Assembly: GCA_944367045.1 (NCBI GenBank)
Contig: CALVWI010000018.1
Coordinates: forward strand, 1 to 32,980
Reading direction: 5' to 3'
Length of the DNA: 32,980 nucleotides
Source: an uncultured Clostridia bacterium
GTDB taxonomy: Bacteria > Bacillota > Clostridia > Christensenellales > Borkfalkiaceae
A model generated the notes under the pieces. The model searched no databases. It was not told where the DNA came from and worked only from the letters and a program-made list of their open reading frames with translations. Of the stretch, positions 18,329 through 26,589 are shown in pieces. The first letter of the stretch is position 1; each line of letters starts with the position of its first letter. The position numbers and the translations under genes were made by a program.

Positions 18329-18994
18329 ATGAAGATCACCATTTTAACGCTCTTTCCAGAGATGTTCTCGGCGCTCAACGAGAGCATCTTAGGCCGCGCG
18401 CAGCGGGAGGGGAAACTTTCCCTCGACGTCGTCGATATCCGTAAATATACCGAGGACAAGCACTTGAAGTGCGACGACTACCCCTTCGGCGGGGGCGCGG
18501 GCATGGTCATGATGGCCCAGCCCATCGGCTCTGCCATCGAGGCCGTCGACCCCGAGCATAAGGCGCGCCGCATCTACCTCTCGCCCAAGGGCAAGACCTT
18601 CCGCCAGGAGAAGGTGTTTGAGCTCGTCGAGGAGGAACATCTCGTCCTTCTCTGCGGCCACTACGAGGGCGTCGACCAGCGCGCCATCGACCTCTTCATC
18701 GACGAGGACCTCAGCATTGGCGACTATGTGTTGACGGGCGGCGAGCTGCCCGCGATGGTCGTCGTCGACTGCGTCGCCCGCTATGTGGACGGCGTGCTCT
18801 CGCCCGAGTCCCTCGTGCAGGAGAGTTTCTCCGAGAACCTCCTCGAATATCCCCAATACACCCGCCCCGTCGAGTACCGCGGCCTCACCGTGCCCGAGGT
18901 GCTCCGAAGCGGCAACCACGCCGAGATCGACAAGTGGCGGCGTGCGCAAGCCGAGGCGATCACCCGCAAGATGCGCCCCGACCTTCTCAAATAG
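18329..18994 (+). CDS. trmD: tRNA (guanine37-N1)-methyltransferase TrmD
   Basis: A 221-residue SPOUT-fold enzyme that makes m1G37 in tRNAs and so prevents +1 frameshifts. Visible parts are LTLFPEMF at the N-terminus, the FGGGAGMVM region, the knot segments YLSPKGKTF and CGHYEGVDQR, and the GDYVLTGGELPAM SAM-binding loop. It is somewhat shorter than the common 240-250 residues, with the C-terminal helical part trimmed. The usual neighbour rplS is missing; rbgA starts one base after its stop. Confidence 0.95.
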   Translation: MKITILTLFPEMFSALNESILGRAQREGKLSLDVVDIRKYTEDKHLKCDDYPFGGGAGMVMMAQPIGSAIEAVDPEHKARRIYLSPKGKTFRQEKVFELVEEEHLVLLCGHYEGVDQRAIDLFIDEDLSIGDYVLTGGELPAMVVVDCVARYVDGVLSPESLVQESFSENLLEYPQYTRPVEYRGLTVPEVLRSGNHAEIDKWRRAQAEAITRKMRPDLLK

Positions 18995-18995
18995 T

Positions 18996-19847
18996 ATGAA
19001 ACCCATTCAATGGTACCCCGGGCACATGGCCAAGGCCATGCGCATGATGGAGGAAAACGTCAAATTGAGCGATGCGGTGGTGTTCGTGCTCGACGCCCGC
19101 GCCCCCGCCGCGACCTATAACGAAAAGCTGACCGCGATCGCAGGCTCGCGGCCCGTTCTCTATCTTCTCAACAAGTGGGACTTGGGCAATGCGGATGCGC
19201 TTCTTTTCGCCATGAAGGGGGCGGGAAAGAACGCCTATCCCCTCGATGCCACCTCGCCGCGCGGCAAGAATGGGCTGATGGCCGCGATGAACGCCGTCGT
19301 CTCCGAGAAGGCGCAGCGCCTCAAGGAGAAGGGCATGAACCGCCCCTTGCGCTTCCTCGTCGCGGGCGTTCCCAACACGGGCAAGAGCACGGTCATCAAC
19401 CTCATTTCGGGCGTCAAGCGCGCCGTCACGGGCGATAAGGCGGGCGTCACGCGCAATAAACAGTGGGTGAAGTGCGGCGCATTCGACCTCATGGACACCC
19501 CCGGCACCATGCCGCCCTCGTTCGCCGACCAAACCCTCGCCCGCCGCCTCGCGTACATCGGCAGCGTCAACGACGACATCTTGGAGCTCGACGAGATCGC
19601 CCTCGCGCTTTTGGAGGACCTCTATGCGGTCGCCCCCGCCGCCCTTCAAGAGAGGTACGGCATCGAGGGGGGAACGCCGCTTGCCATGCTCGAGCAGGTG
19701 TGCACAAAGCGCGGGTTCCTCCTCAAAGGCAAGGAGTTCGACTACGAGCGCGGCGAACGCGCCGTCATCGACGATTTCAGAAAGGGCAAATTGGGCCGCA
19801 TCACCTTCGACAGCGTCGAGGACGCTCATTCCGCAGGCCTCATCTGA
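18996..19847 (+). CDS. rbgA: Ribosome biogenesis GTPase RbgA (YlqF)
   Basis: A 283-residue circularly permuted GTPase for late 50S assembly. The N-terminal WYPGHMAKA is the family hallmark. The G motifs come in permuted order: NKWDL (G4, 59-63), then GVPNTGKS (G1, 124-131, K130), GVTRNKQ (G2) and DTPGTMPP (G3). The C-terminal part is the ANTAR-like RNA-binding domain, ending in a region that often has a conserved FRxGKLG (here FRKGKLG). The start at 18996 is one base after the trmD stop and has no clear ribosome binding site; the long in-frame extension upstream is inside trmD and is not real. Confidence 0.94.
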   Translation: MKPIQWYPGHMAKAMRMMEENVKLSDAVVFVLDARAPAATYNEKLTAIAGSRPVLYLLNKWDLGNADALLFAMKGAGKNAYPLDATSPRGKNGLMAAMNAVVSEKAQRLKEKGMNRPLRFLVAGVPNTGKSTVINLISGVKRAVTGDKAGVTRNKQWVKCGAFDLMDTPGTMPPSFADQTLARRLAYIGSVNDDILELDEIALALLEDLYAVAPAALQERYGIEGGTPLAMLEQVCTKRGFLLKGKEFDYERGERAVIDDFRKGKLGRITFDSVEDAHSAGLI

Positions 19848-19866
19848 GCCGCGAACGCGAAATACC

Positions 19867-20493
19867 ATGGATAAACTCGATTTGGAGCGCTCGCTCGCGG
19901 GGGAATTTCCCTTCGTTGCGGGCGTGGACGAAGTGGGGCGCGGGCCGCTCGCAGGGCCCGTCGTCGCGGCGGCGGTCATTCTGCCGCTTGATGGCGACTT
20001 CACGGGCGTCAACGACAGCAAGAAGCTCTCGAAGAAGAAGCGCGAACAGCTCTCTTCTTACATCAAGGAGCACGCTCTCGCGTATTCTATCTTTGAAGTG
20101 GACGAGAGGACGATCGATAAGATCAACATCCGCGAGGCGACCCGCCTCTGCATGAAGGGCGCCGTGGAGGGGCTTTCGCTCACTCCTTCGCTCGTCCTCA
20201 CCGACGGCGATCTCACACTGGATATCGCCTATCCTCAAAAAAGCATCGTCAAGGGGGATGCCCTCGTGTGCAGTATCGGCGCGGCGAGCATCCTCGCCAA
20301 GGTCTACCGTGACGCGCTCATGGAGAAGTACGCCGCACTCTACCCCGAGTACGCCTTCGAGCGCAACGCGGGCTACGGCACGGCGGCGCACATTGCAGCC
20401 ATTCGGGAGGTGGGCATATGCCCGATCCATCGCAGGACCTTCGTAACAAAATTCTGGGACGGAAGAGTGAGGCCCTCACCGCCAAGTACTTAA
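19867..20493 (+). CDS. rnhB: Ribonuclease HII
   Basis: A 208-residue RNase H type 2 that cuts RNA in RNA/DNA hybrids and single embedded ribonucleotides. The catalytic signature is GVDEVGRGPLAGPV near the N-terminus, with NDSKKLS, TDGD, the SILAKVYRD acidic motif, and GYGTAAHIAAI...HRRTF at the end. I chose ATG 19867 because the conserved domain begins there; the ribosome binding site is weak. The last 76 nt overlap yraN in another frame, so its C-terminal tail (GRVRPSPPST) is shaped by two genes. Confidence 0.94.
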   Translation: MDKLDLERSLAGEFPFVAGVDEVGRGPLAGPVVAAAVILPLDGDFTGVNDSKKLSKKKREQLSSYIKEHALAYSIFEVDERTIDKINIREATRLCMKGAVEGLSLTPSLVLTDGDLTLDIAYPQKSIVKGDALVCSIGAASILAKVYRDALMEKYAALYPEYAFERNAGYGTAAHIAAIREVGICPIHRRTFVTKFWDGRVRPSPPST

Positions 20494-20777
20494 AACGGCG
20501 CGGATATATCATTGTCAAGCGCAACTTCAAGACGCCCTTCGGAGAGGCCGATATCCTCGCAAAAAAGGGGGATACTTACTGTCTCGTCGAAGTCAAGGCG
20601 CGGACGAGCGACGCCTTCGGGCTCCCCACCGAGGCGGTGGATAAACGAAAGCGCGAGCGCTACCGCAAGATGGCGCTTTACCTTTGCGAACGGTTGGGGG
20701 AAGAGGTGCCGATCCGATTCGACGTCGCCTCCGTCACCGAGGAGGGGCTCGAGTACTTCGAGGGAGCTTATATCTGA
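20418..20777 (+). CDS. yraN: YraN/UPF0102 endonuclease-like protein
   Basis: A 119-residue protein with a PD-(D/E)xK nuclease-like fold. The family core is visible: GRKSEALTAKYLKRRGY, then GEADILAKKGDTYCLVEVKAR, with the acidic residues and Lys arranged as E-x-D...E-V-K. Its biological role is unclear. It follows rnhB in many bacteria. The start is well supported by GGGAGGTG at 20405-20412, and it overlaps rnhB by 76 nt. It is the last gene of the tmk operon, before a terminator. Confidence 0.92.
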   Translation: MPDPSQDLRNKILGRKSEALTAKYLKRRGYIIVKRNFKTPFGEADILAKKGDTYCLVEVKARTSDAFGLPTEAVDKRKRERYRKMALYLCERLGEEVPIRFDVASVTEEGLEYFEGAYI

Positions 20778-20780
20778 AAC

Positions 20781-20813
20781 AAGAGGACCGCAACGCACGG
20801 CCCTTTTTGTTTT
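20781..20813 (+). terminator. Intrinsic terminator after yraN
   Basis: A 10-bp stem (20781-20790 with 20798-20807, one A-C mismatch and one G-U) and a 7-nt loop run into TTTTTGTTTT. It closes the tmk-yraN operon just before the next promoter. Confidence 0.75.
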
Positions 20814-20821
20814 ATGAGGGG

Positions 20822-20850
20822 TTGTAATTTGCTGCAAAAACTGTTATAAT
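20822..20850 (+). promoter_or_regulatory. Promoter of the DUF4011 helicase gene
   Basis: TTGTAA (20822-20827) and TATAAT (20845-20850), 17-bp spacer. The expected start near 20857 gives a ~50-nt leader containing AAGGAGAG at 20897-20904. Confidence 0.75.
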
Positions 20851-20907
20851 GGAGGGAGAAATTCGAAATCCCCGCGCACCGCGCGATCGAGAGAACAAGG
20901 AGAGAGC

Positions 20908-23900
20908 ATGGCAGAGAGCAAGAAGCGCATCGGCAAGGAGACCATGAAGGTGGAGCTGCGCCTTCCGCAGTTCGTCGGCTACAGCGACTATTTTTACGAG
21001 ACGCCCGCCTATGTGCAGGTGCGCAACTCATCAAGCGAGAACGCGCCCGTCTCGGTTGCCGTCTCGGATACAGAGGGCCTCATCGTGCCCTTCGAGGAAG
21101 AGGTGGAAGTGCCCTTCGAGAGCGCGGTCGAACTCACCGCCGAGGGCGTGTTCAGCCCCGCCTATCTCTCGGAGGGGGAGGCACTCCGCACCGTCGAGGT
21201 GAATGCCGTCCTCTCCATGAACAAGAAGGAGCTCGTCTCGGCATCCGCGTCCGTCACCGTCCTTCCCTACGACTGGTGGGAGGGGCTCAACGGCATTGCC
21301 GAGCGGCTCGCGGGCTTCGTGCGGCCGAAAATATCCGACTGCGCGCGCGTTTTGAGCGAGGCGGGGGAACGCCTCAAAAAGTGGAAACAGAGCCCCGAAT
21401 TTTACGGCTATGCGGGCGCGGATAAGAATGCCGTGCGCCGTGCCGCCGCGGCCGTGTTTGCCGCCCTCCGCGGGGAGGACATCGAAAAGGACGGCGAGAC
21501 AGACTTCTCTGCGCCCCTCTCGGCAGTCAGGGAAGGGTCGCTCCTTCGCGGCAAGAAGGCGAATACCTTGGAGCTTGCCGTGTTTGCGGCGTCCTGTCTG
21601 GAAGCGGCGGGGCTGCACCCCGTCTTGGCGCTCGGCAAGAGCGAGGCGGGCGTCGGCGCGTGGCTTTACGACAGCTGCTTTTTGGACCCCGTGACGGATG
21701 ACAGCGACATCGTCGCAAAGTACTGCTCGGACGGCATCAACAACCTCTGTTTCTTCGACGTCGAGGACATCTTCGCGGGCGGGAACGCCGCCTACACCGC
21801 GTCCGAGGCGCACTTCAGGCGCAAGATTTCCGAGGGGGCATACGAACTGTTCGTGGATATCGCGCGCTGCCGCATCGGCGGGAGAACGCCCCTCCCCTTG
21901 CGCGGCAAGAGCGGGAAGGGGTATGAGCTCATCCGCGAGGAGGACATGACGGACAGCGCCGCTCCCGCGCCTCTCCCCGAGTTCGACAAGGTGGGCGCGG
22001 AGGATATGCGCTCCAAGAACCGCCAGTGGGAGCGCCGCCTTTTGGACCTCACGACAAAGAACGCCCTCTTGAGCTTCACCGGAAGGAGCGCCCTTCATCT
22101 TCAGTGCGCCGACTGCGACCTTCTATATGAAAAACTCACCGAAAAGGGGAGCCTGCGCCTGAAGGGCGGCACGCCCATCGAGGACGCCTTCTTCGAGACG
22201 CAGTCGACTCTTCAAGAGGAACTCTTTACCCTCGAGCTCAAAAAGGGGCTCCTCCGTGCCTTTGCCGATGCAAAGACGACGGCGGAGACCGCGCTTCGGC
22301 TGGTCCGTAGAAATCGCGAGGCGGACGAGGAGACGGGCGCGAAAATTCTATATCTCGCCCTCGGCTTTTTGAAGTACGTCTCCCGCGAGGACAACAAGAC
22401 GCGCTTTGCCCCGCTCGTGCTCGTTCCCGTCGCCATGAAGCGCGCCAAGGGCAACGAGGACTTCGCCGTCGAGGCGGACGGGGAGTACTTCGTCAATTCC
22501 ACGCTGCTCGAGTACTTAAAGCAGGAGTTCAACATCGATATCCGCGGGCTGGGCGGCGACGTCTCCGCGCTGAAAATTTCCGAAATCCTCGCGATGGTCC
22601 TCGCCGAGACGGCCACCATGAAGGGCTGGGGGGTCTCCAAGGACGCGTACCTCGCCACCTTCTCCTTCCAGCGCTATTTGATGTGGAACGATATCCGCAA
22701 TCACTTTGCGGAGCTCAAGAAGAACGCCATCGTCTCCGCTTTTCTTGGGGAGAAGCTGCCACGCATCGAGGCGGACGTTCCCTCCGAGGACGAGAGCGAC
22801 CCCCAGGACACGCTCATCCCGCTCGCCGCCGACAGCTCGCAGTACGCCGCCGTCGCGCTCTCCCGCACGGGCGCGAGCTTCGTCCTGCACGGCCCGCCCG
22901 GAACGGGCAAGAGCCAGACCATCACCAACATCATCGCCAACGCCGTCGAGGACAACAAGCGCGTCCTCTTCGTCGCCGAAAAGAAGGCGGCGCTCGACGT
23001 CGTCAAAAAGCGGCTCGACAGCATCGGCATCGGCGAATTCTGCCTTGAAATTCATTCCAACAAGACGGACAAGGCGGACGTTTTGCGCCGCCTCGAAAAT
23101 ACGCTCTCTTTAAAAAACGAGGAACAAGAGGGGAACTTCGCGGACAGTGCGCGCACCTTAAAGCTCCTCCGCGAGGACCTGAAGGCGCCCATGCTGGCGC
23201 TCCACAAGAAGCGCCGCCTCGGCCTCTCCGTCTACGAGGCCATCCTTCTCTATCTCAAGAACAAGAGCGCGCCCGATATCCTCGACATCGAGAGCTCCTT
23301 CTACGACTCCCTCACCGAGCGCTCCCTTTCCGAGTGCCGCGGCATGATCTTGACGGCGGCGGCCGCTGCCAAGGAGTGCGGCGGGGTGTTCCGCTCGCCC
23401 TTCGAGAACGTCGGCCTCACCGAGTACTCGCAGGAGGTGCGCGACAAGGTGTTCTGCGCCGCCGAGGTCATGCTCACCGAGATCAAGCACTTGAAGGCCT
23501 ATCTCTCGCTCTACCTTGAATTCTACCGCCAGAAAATTTCCACCATCACCCAGCGCAAGTTGAACTCTTTGCGCCTCTTGGCGCGCGAGCTGAATGCGGG
23601 CGTCTACGATAAGTACTTCGCGGGCGTGAGCGAGGAGACCTTCAACGCCTTCTTCCACGCGAACCGCCGCCTCGACGACACGCTCTCCTACTATTTGAAG
23701 CACTTCAAGAGCGTCGTGGAATTGGGAAGGGACTATGCGGAAGTCAAGGCCGTCGTCGACCGCGAGGGCGACTGGCGCATGAACAAGCCCTGCATGACGG
23801 CGGCAAAGCGCCTCATGCGCGTTGCCCTGCACCCCGTTCCGCAGGAGGATATCGCAAAGTTCCTTAGAACGCTCGTCGACATCCACACGACCATCGCGCT

Positions 23901-26502
23901 CCTTCGCGACAGCCCGCTTTCCAAGCCCTTCTTCGACCGCGGCGGGAATATCGTCTACAAGAAGCGCACGGAGTACCTCGAAGGCCTCTATGATCTCCAC
24001 CGCGAGGCGCAGCAGACCTTCCTCGACTACAACCCAGACGCCTTCAACGGCATGTGCGTGCGCGCCATGAGCGGCTACACCCGCCCCGTGCTCGAAGGGT
24101 ATCTGAAGGCGCTCGACGCGTTCGAGGCCGCCGAGGACAGCTACTTAAAGACGACCGCCGCCGACCGCTCCAAGATCGTGCAGGAGGACGTTTTAGATTA
24201 CTTCTCGACGAAGGCGGGCGCGCTCATCGACAATATCGACATGCTCGCCAACTGGTGCATGTATAAGAACACCTGCGTAAAGCTCCGCTCTCTGGGCCTG
24301 AGCTTCATTTCGGACGCCCTCGAGAGCGGCAGGCTCACGGGCGAGAACGTCCTTTCTGGCTTTGAAAAGAACGTCGCGAAGAACTTTCTCGAGCTCACCA
24401 TCCCCTCCGATCCCGACCTTTCTCGCCTGAGTGCGGGCACGCTCGAGGACACCGTGGAAAAATTCCGCACGCTGTGGGAGGACTTCTCTTTGGCAACGCG
24501 CAAACACATCCGAAGCGACCTCATCTCCCGCCTGCCCCAAGCGGACGGTGAGGGGAGCCTCTCGGTGGAACTTTCTTCCTTCACCCGCCTTGCAAAGAGC
24601 AACCTGCGCGGCTCGGGCCTGAGAGCCCTCTTTTCCGAAGTGCCCGAACTTCTCCGCCGCATCTGCCCGTGCATGCTGATGAGCCCCATCACCGCGGCGC
24701 AGTACTTGGAGCCGCAGGCAGATCTCTTCGATCTCGTCATCTTCGACGAGGCCTCGCAGATGACGACCGCCGAAGCCGTGGGCTGTATCGCCCGTGCCAA
24801 GGCCGCCGTCGTCGTGGGCGACCCCAAACAGCTCCCGCCCACCGCCTTCTTCCACTCCGCGTATGTCGACGAGGAGAATCTCGAGAATGAAGATCTCGAG
24901 AGCGTCCTCGACGACTGCCTCGCCCTCGGCATGCCCGAGCGCCACCTCATTTGGCACTACCGGAGCCGCCACGAATCGCTCATCGCCTTCTCCAACAACA
25001 TGTACTACGGCGGGAAACTCTGCACCTTCCCCTCGCCCGACGCCCTCGAGAGCCGCGTGCGCCTCGTCCCCGTGGACGGCGTGTACGACCGCGGCTTCAC
25101 CAAGGTCAACAAGAAGGAGGCCGAGGCGCTCGTCGCAGAAGTCATCAGAAGGCTCAAAGACCCCGCACTCTCGCGGCTGAGCATGGGCGTCGTCACCTTC
25201 TCGAGCGCGCAGAGAACGGCCGTTGAAAAGCTCCTCACCAAGGAGATCGCCCAGAAGAAGCTGGAAGCCGTCGCCTACGAGCGGGAGGAGCCGCTCTTTG
25301 TCAAGAACCTTGAGAACGTGCAGGGCGACGAGCGCGACGTCATCCTCTTCTCCGTCTGCTACGGCCCCGACGGGGCGGGCAGGGTCTCTCTCAACTTCGG
25401 CCCCCTCAACCAGACGGGCGGCTGGCGGCGTTTGAATGTCGCCGTCTCGCGTGCGAGAGAGGAGATGCTCGTCTTTTCGACGCTGCGCGCCTCGGAGATC
25501 GATTTAAATAAGACTTCCTCAAAGGGCGTCGCGGGGCTCAAGGCCTTCCTCGAATTTGCCGAGAAGGGGAGAACCATGCTCGCCGCACCGCCCTCCGAAA
25601 CGCGTTCGGGCCCGGGCATCGGGCAGTTCATCGCAGAGGACCTTTCTTCCTTCGGCTACGAGTGCCGCACCGACGTGGGCGCGTCCGAATTCAAGATCGA
25701 CGTCGCCGTCCTCGACCCGCGCGATAATAAGACCTTCATTCTCGCCATTTTGGCGGACGGGGAGAAGCAGTTCTCCGTAAAGGACAGGAACATCCTCCAA
25801 GTGCAGTCCTTAAAGCGCGGGAATTGGAACGTCATGCGCGTCAACAGCGTCAACTATTACAACAACCCCAAGCGGGAAGTAAAGCGCATCAAGGACTATC
25901 TCGACCGCCTCACGGGCGCCGAGAAGAAGAGCGGCGCATGGCTCGAGAAGTTCTCCCGTCCCTACCGCGCGGTGGAGCAGAACGGCGCGGAGGTCGCCGC
26001 CTATGTCACGGGCGGGGTCAACGACGGCGAGATCAAGGCCCGCCTCACCCTCCTTGTGGCGACCGAGGAGCCCATCTCCCGCAGCTTCTTAAAGGAGCGC
26101 CTTTTGGAGTCGTACGGCATCCGCAAGACGGGGGCGCGCGTCGAAGCCCGCCTCAACGCCCTCATCGACGAGTGCAAATTCAAGAAGGAGCGCGTCCTCG
26201 GGCAGGACTACTACTATAAGAACGATAAAGCCATTCAAATCGGCAAGTTCCGCGTGGAAGGGGAGCCGCCCCTTCGCGGGGAGATGGACACGACGCCCTT
26301 CGAGATGGTCTCCCTCATCAAGGGGGTGCTCAGTGAGCGCGTGAGCCTGTACTTCGACGAGCTCGTCTCCATCGCGGCCGAAGTGCTGCATTTGCCCCGC
26401 TACACCGAGGCGTTCGTCTCGTACCTTGGCGACTGCGTCTCCTACGGGGAGCAGAAGGGCATCTTGGTGCGCTCGGTCTCCGACCGCATCTCGCTCGCGT
26501 AA
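20908..26502 (+). CDS. Giant SF1 helicase with DUF4011, nuclease-like and DUF3320 domains
   Basis: A 1864-residue protein. Order: an N-terminal beta-sandwich (about 12-120, ending YDWWEG); a transglutaminase-like domain (about 205-310) in which the expected GTCLDL reads ANTLEL and the His motif is missing, so it is probably inactive; a DUF4011 core with RRLLDLTTKNALLSF (376-390); and a UvrD/Upf1-type SF1 helicase. Helicase motifs are GPPGTGKS (662-669, K668), a long helical insert, FDEASQM (D1280, E1281), GDPKQLPP (1304-1311), HYRSR (1350-1354), VQGDERDVI (1471-1479) and VAVSRARE (1511-1518). A restriction-endonuclease-like domain (D1598; ADG at 1616-1618) and DUF3320 (about 1705-1765) follow. 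Similar proteins occur as single-gene phage-defence candidates and as chromosomal genes of unknown role. It has its own promoter and good ribosome binding site, and sits among housekeeping genes. Confidence 0.9.
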   Translation: MAESKKRIGKETMKVELRLPQFVGYSDYFYETPAYVQVRNSSSENAPVSVAVSDTEGLIVPFEEEVEVPFESAVELTAEGVFSPAYLSEGEALRTVEVNAVLSMNKKELVSASASVTVLPYDWWEGLNGIAERLAGFVRPKISDCARVLSEAGERLKKWKQSPEFYGYAGADKNAVRRAAAAVFAALRGEDIEKDGETDFSAPLSAVREGSLLRGKKANTLELAVFAASCLEAAGLHPVLALGKSEAGVGAWLYDSCFLDPVTDDSDIVAKYCSDGINNLCFFDVEDIFAGGNAAYTASEAHFRRKISEGAYELFVDIARCRIGGRTPLPLRGKSGKGYELIREEDMTDSAAPAPLPEFDKVGAEDMRSKNRQWERRLLDLTTKNALLSFTGRSALHLQCADCDLLYEKLTEKGSLRLKGGTPIEDAFFETQSTLQEELFTLELKKGLLRAFADAKTTAETALRLVRRNREADEETGAKILYLALGFLKYVSREDNKTRFAPLVLVPVAMKRAKGNEDFAVEADGEYFVNSTLLEYLKQEFNIDIRGLGGDVSALKISEILAMVLAETATMKGWGVSKDAYLATFSFQRYLMWNDIRNHFAELKKNAIVSAFLGEKLPRIEADVPSEDESDPQDTLIPLAADSSQYAAVALSRTGASFVLHGPPGTGKSQTITNIIANAVEDNKRVLFVAEKKAALDVVKKRLDSIGIGEFCLEIHSNKTDKADVLRRLENTLSLKNEEQEGNFADSARTLKLLREDLKAPMLALHKKRRLGLSVYEAILLYLKNKSAPDILDIESSFYDSLTERSLSECRGMILTAAAAAKECGGVFRSPFENVGLTEYSQEVRDKVFCAAEVMLTEIKHLKAYLSLYLEFYRQKISTITQRKLNSLRLLARELNAGVYDKYFAGVSEETFNAFFHANRRLDDTLSYYLKHFKSVVELGRDYAEVKAVVDREGDWRMNKPCMTAAKRLMRVALHPVPQEDIAKFLRTLVDIHTTIALLRDSPLSKPFFDRGGNIVYKKRTEYLEGLYDLHREAQQTFLDYNPDAFNGMCVRAMSGYTRPVLEGYLKALDAFEAAEDSYLKTTAADRSKIVQEDVLDYFSTKAGALIDNIDMLANWCMYKNTCVKLRSLGLSFISDALESGRLTGENVLSGFEKNVAKNFLELTIPSDPDLSRLSAGTLEDTVEKFRTLWEDFSLATRKHIRSDLISRLPQADGEGSLSVELSSFTRLAKSNLRGSGLRALFSEVPELLRRICPCMLMSPITAAQYLEPQADLFDLVIFDEASQMTTAEAVGCIARAKAAVVVGDPKQLPPTAFFHSAYVDEENLENEDLESVLDDCLALGMPERHLIWHYRSRHESLIAFSNNMYYGGKLCTFPSPDALESRVRLVPVDGVYDRGFTKVNKKEAEALVAEVIRRLKDPALSRLSMGVVTFSSAQRTAVEKLLTKEIAQKKLEAVAYEREEPLFVKNLENVQGDERDVILFSVCYGPDGAGRVSLNFGPLNQTGGWRRLNVAVSRAREEMLVFSTLRASEIDLNKTSSKGVAGLKAFLEFAEKGRTMLAAPPSETRSGPGIGQFIAEDLSSFGYECRTDVGASEFKIDVAVLDPRDNKTFILAILADGEKQFSVKDRNILQVQSLKRGNWNVMRVNSVNYYNNPKREVKRIKDYLDRLTGAEKKSGAWLEKFSRPYRAVEQNGAEVAAYVTGGVNDGEIKARLTLLVATEEPISRSFLKERLLESYGIRKTGARVEARLNALIDECKFKKERVLGQDYYYKNDKAIQIGKFRVEGEPPLRGEMDTTPFEMVSLIKGVLSERVSLYFDELVSIAAEVLHLPRYTEAFVSYLGDCVSYGEQKGILVRSVSDRISLA

Positions 26503-26513
26503 ACGACAGATAA

Positions 26514-26551
26514 GGGGCGCGCCGCCGCGCAGCCGCGCGGCGGCGCGCCCC
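26514..26551 (+). terminator. GC-only hairpin after the helicase gene (possible terminator)
   Basis: A perfect 17-bp GC-only stem (26514-26530 with 26535-26551) with loop AGCC lies 11 nt after the stop. There is no T tract (CCCGAACATCATAAACAT follows). It could terminate, stabilise the 3' end, or insulate comEC. It resembles the hairpin at 958-995 in size and composition. Confidence 0.5.
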
Positions 26552-26589
26552 CCCGAACATCATAAACATCTCGACAAAGGAGGAGCGCC

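Noticed and set aside
20908..26502. A multi-gene defence island around the helicase.
   Set aside because: The flanking genes (yraN, comEC, holA) are housekeeping; no methylase, toxin, nuclease partner, integrase or repeat was found.
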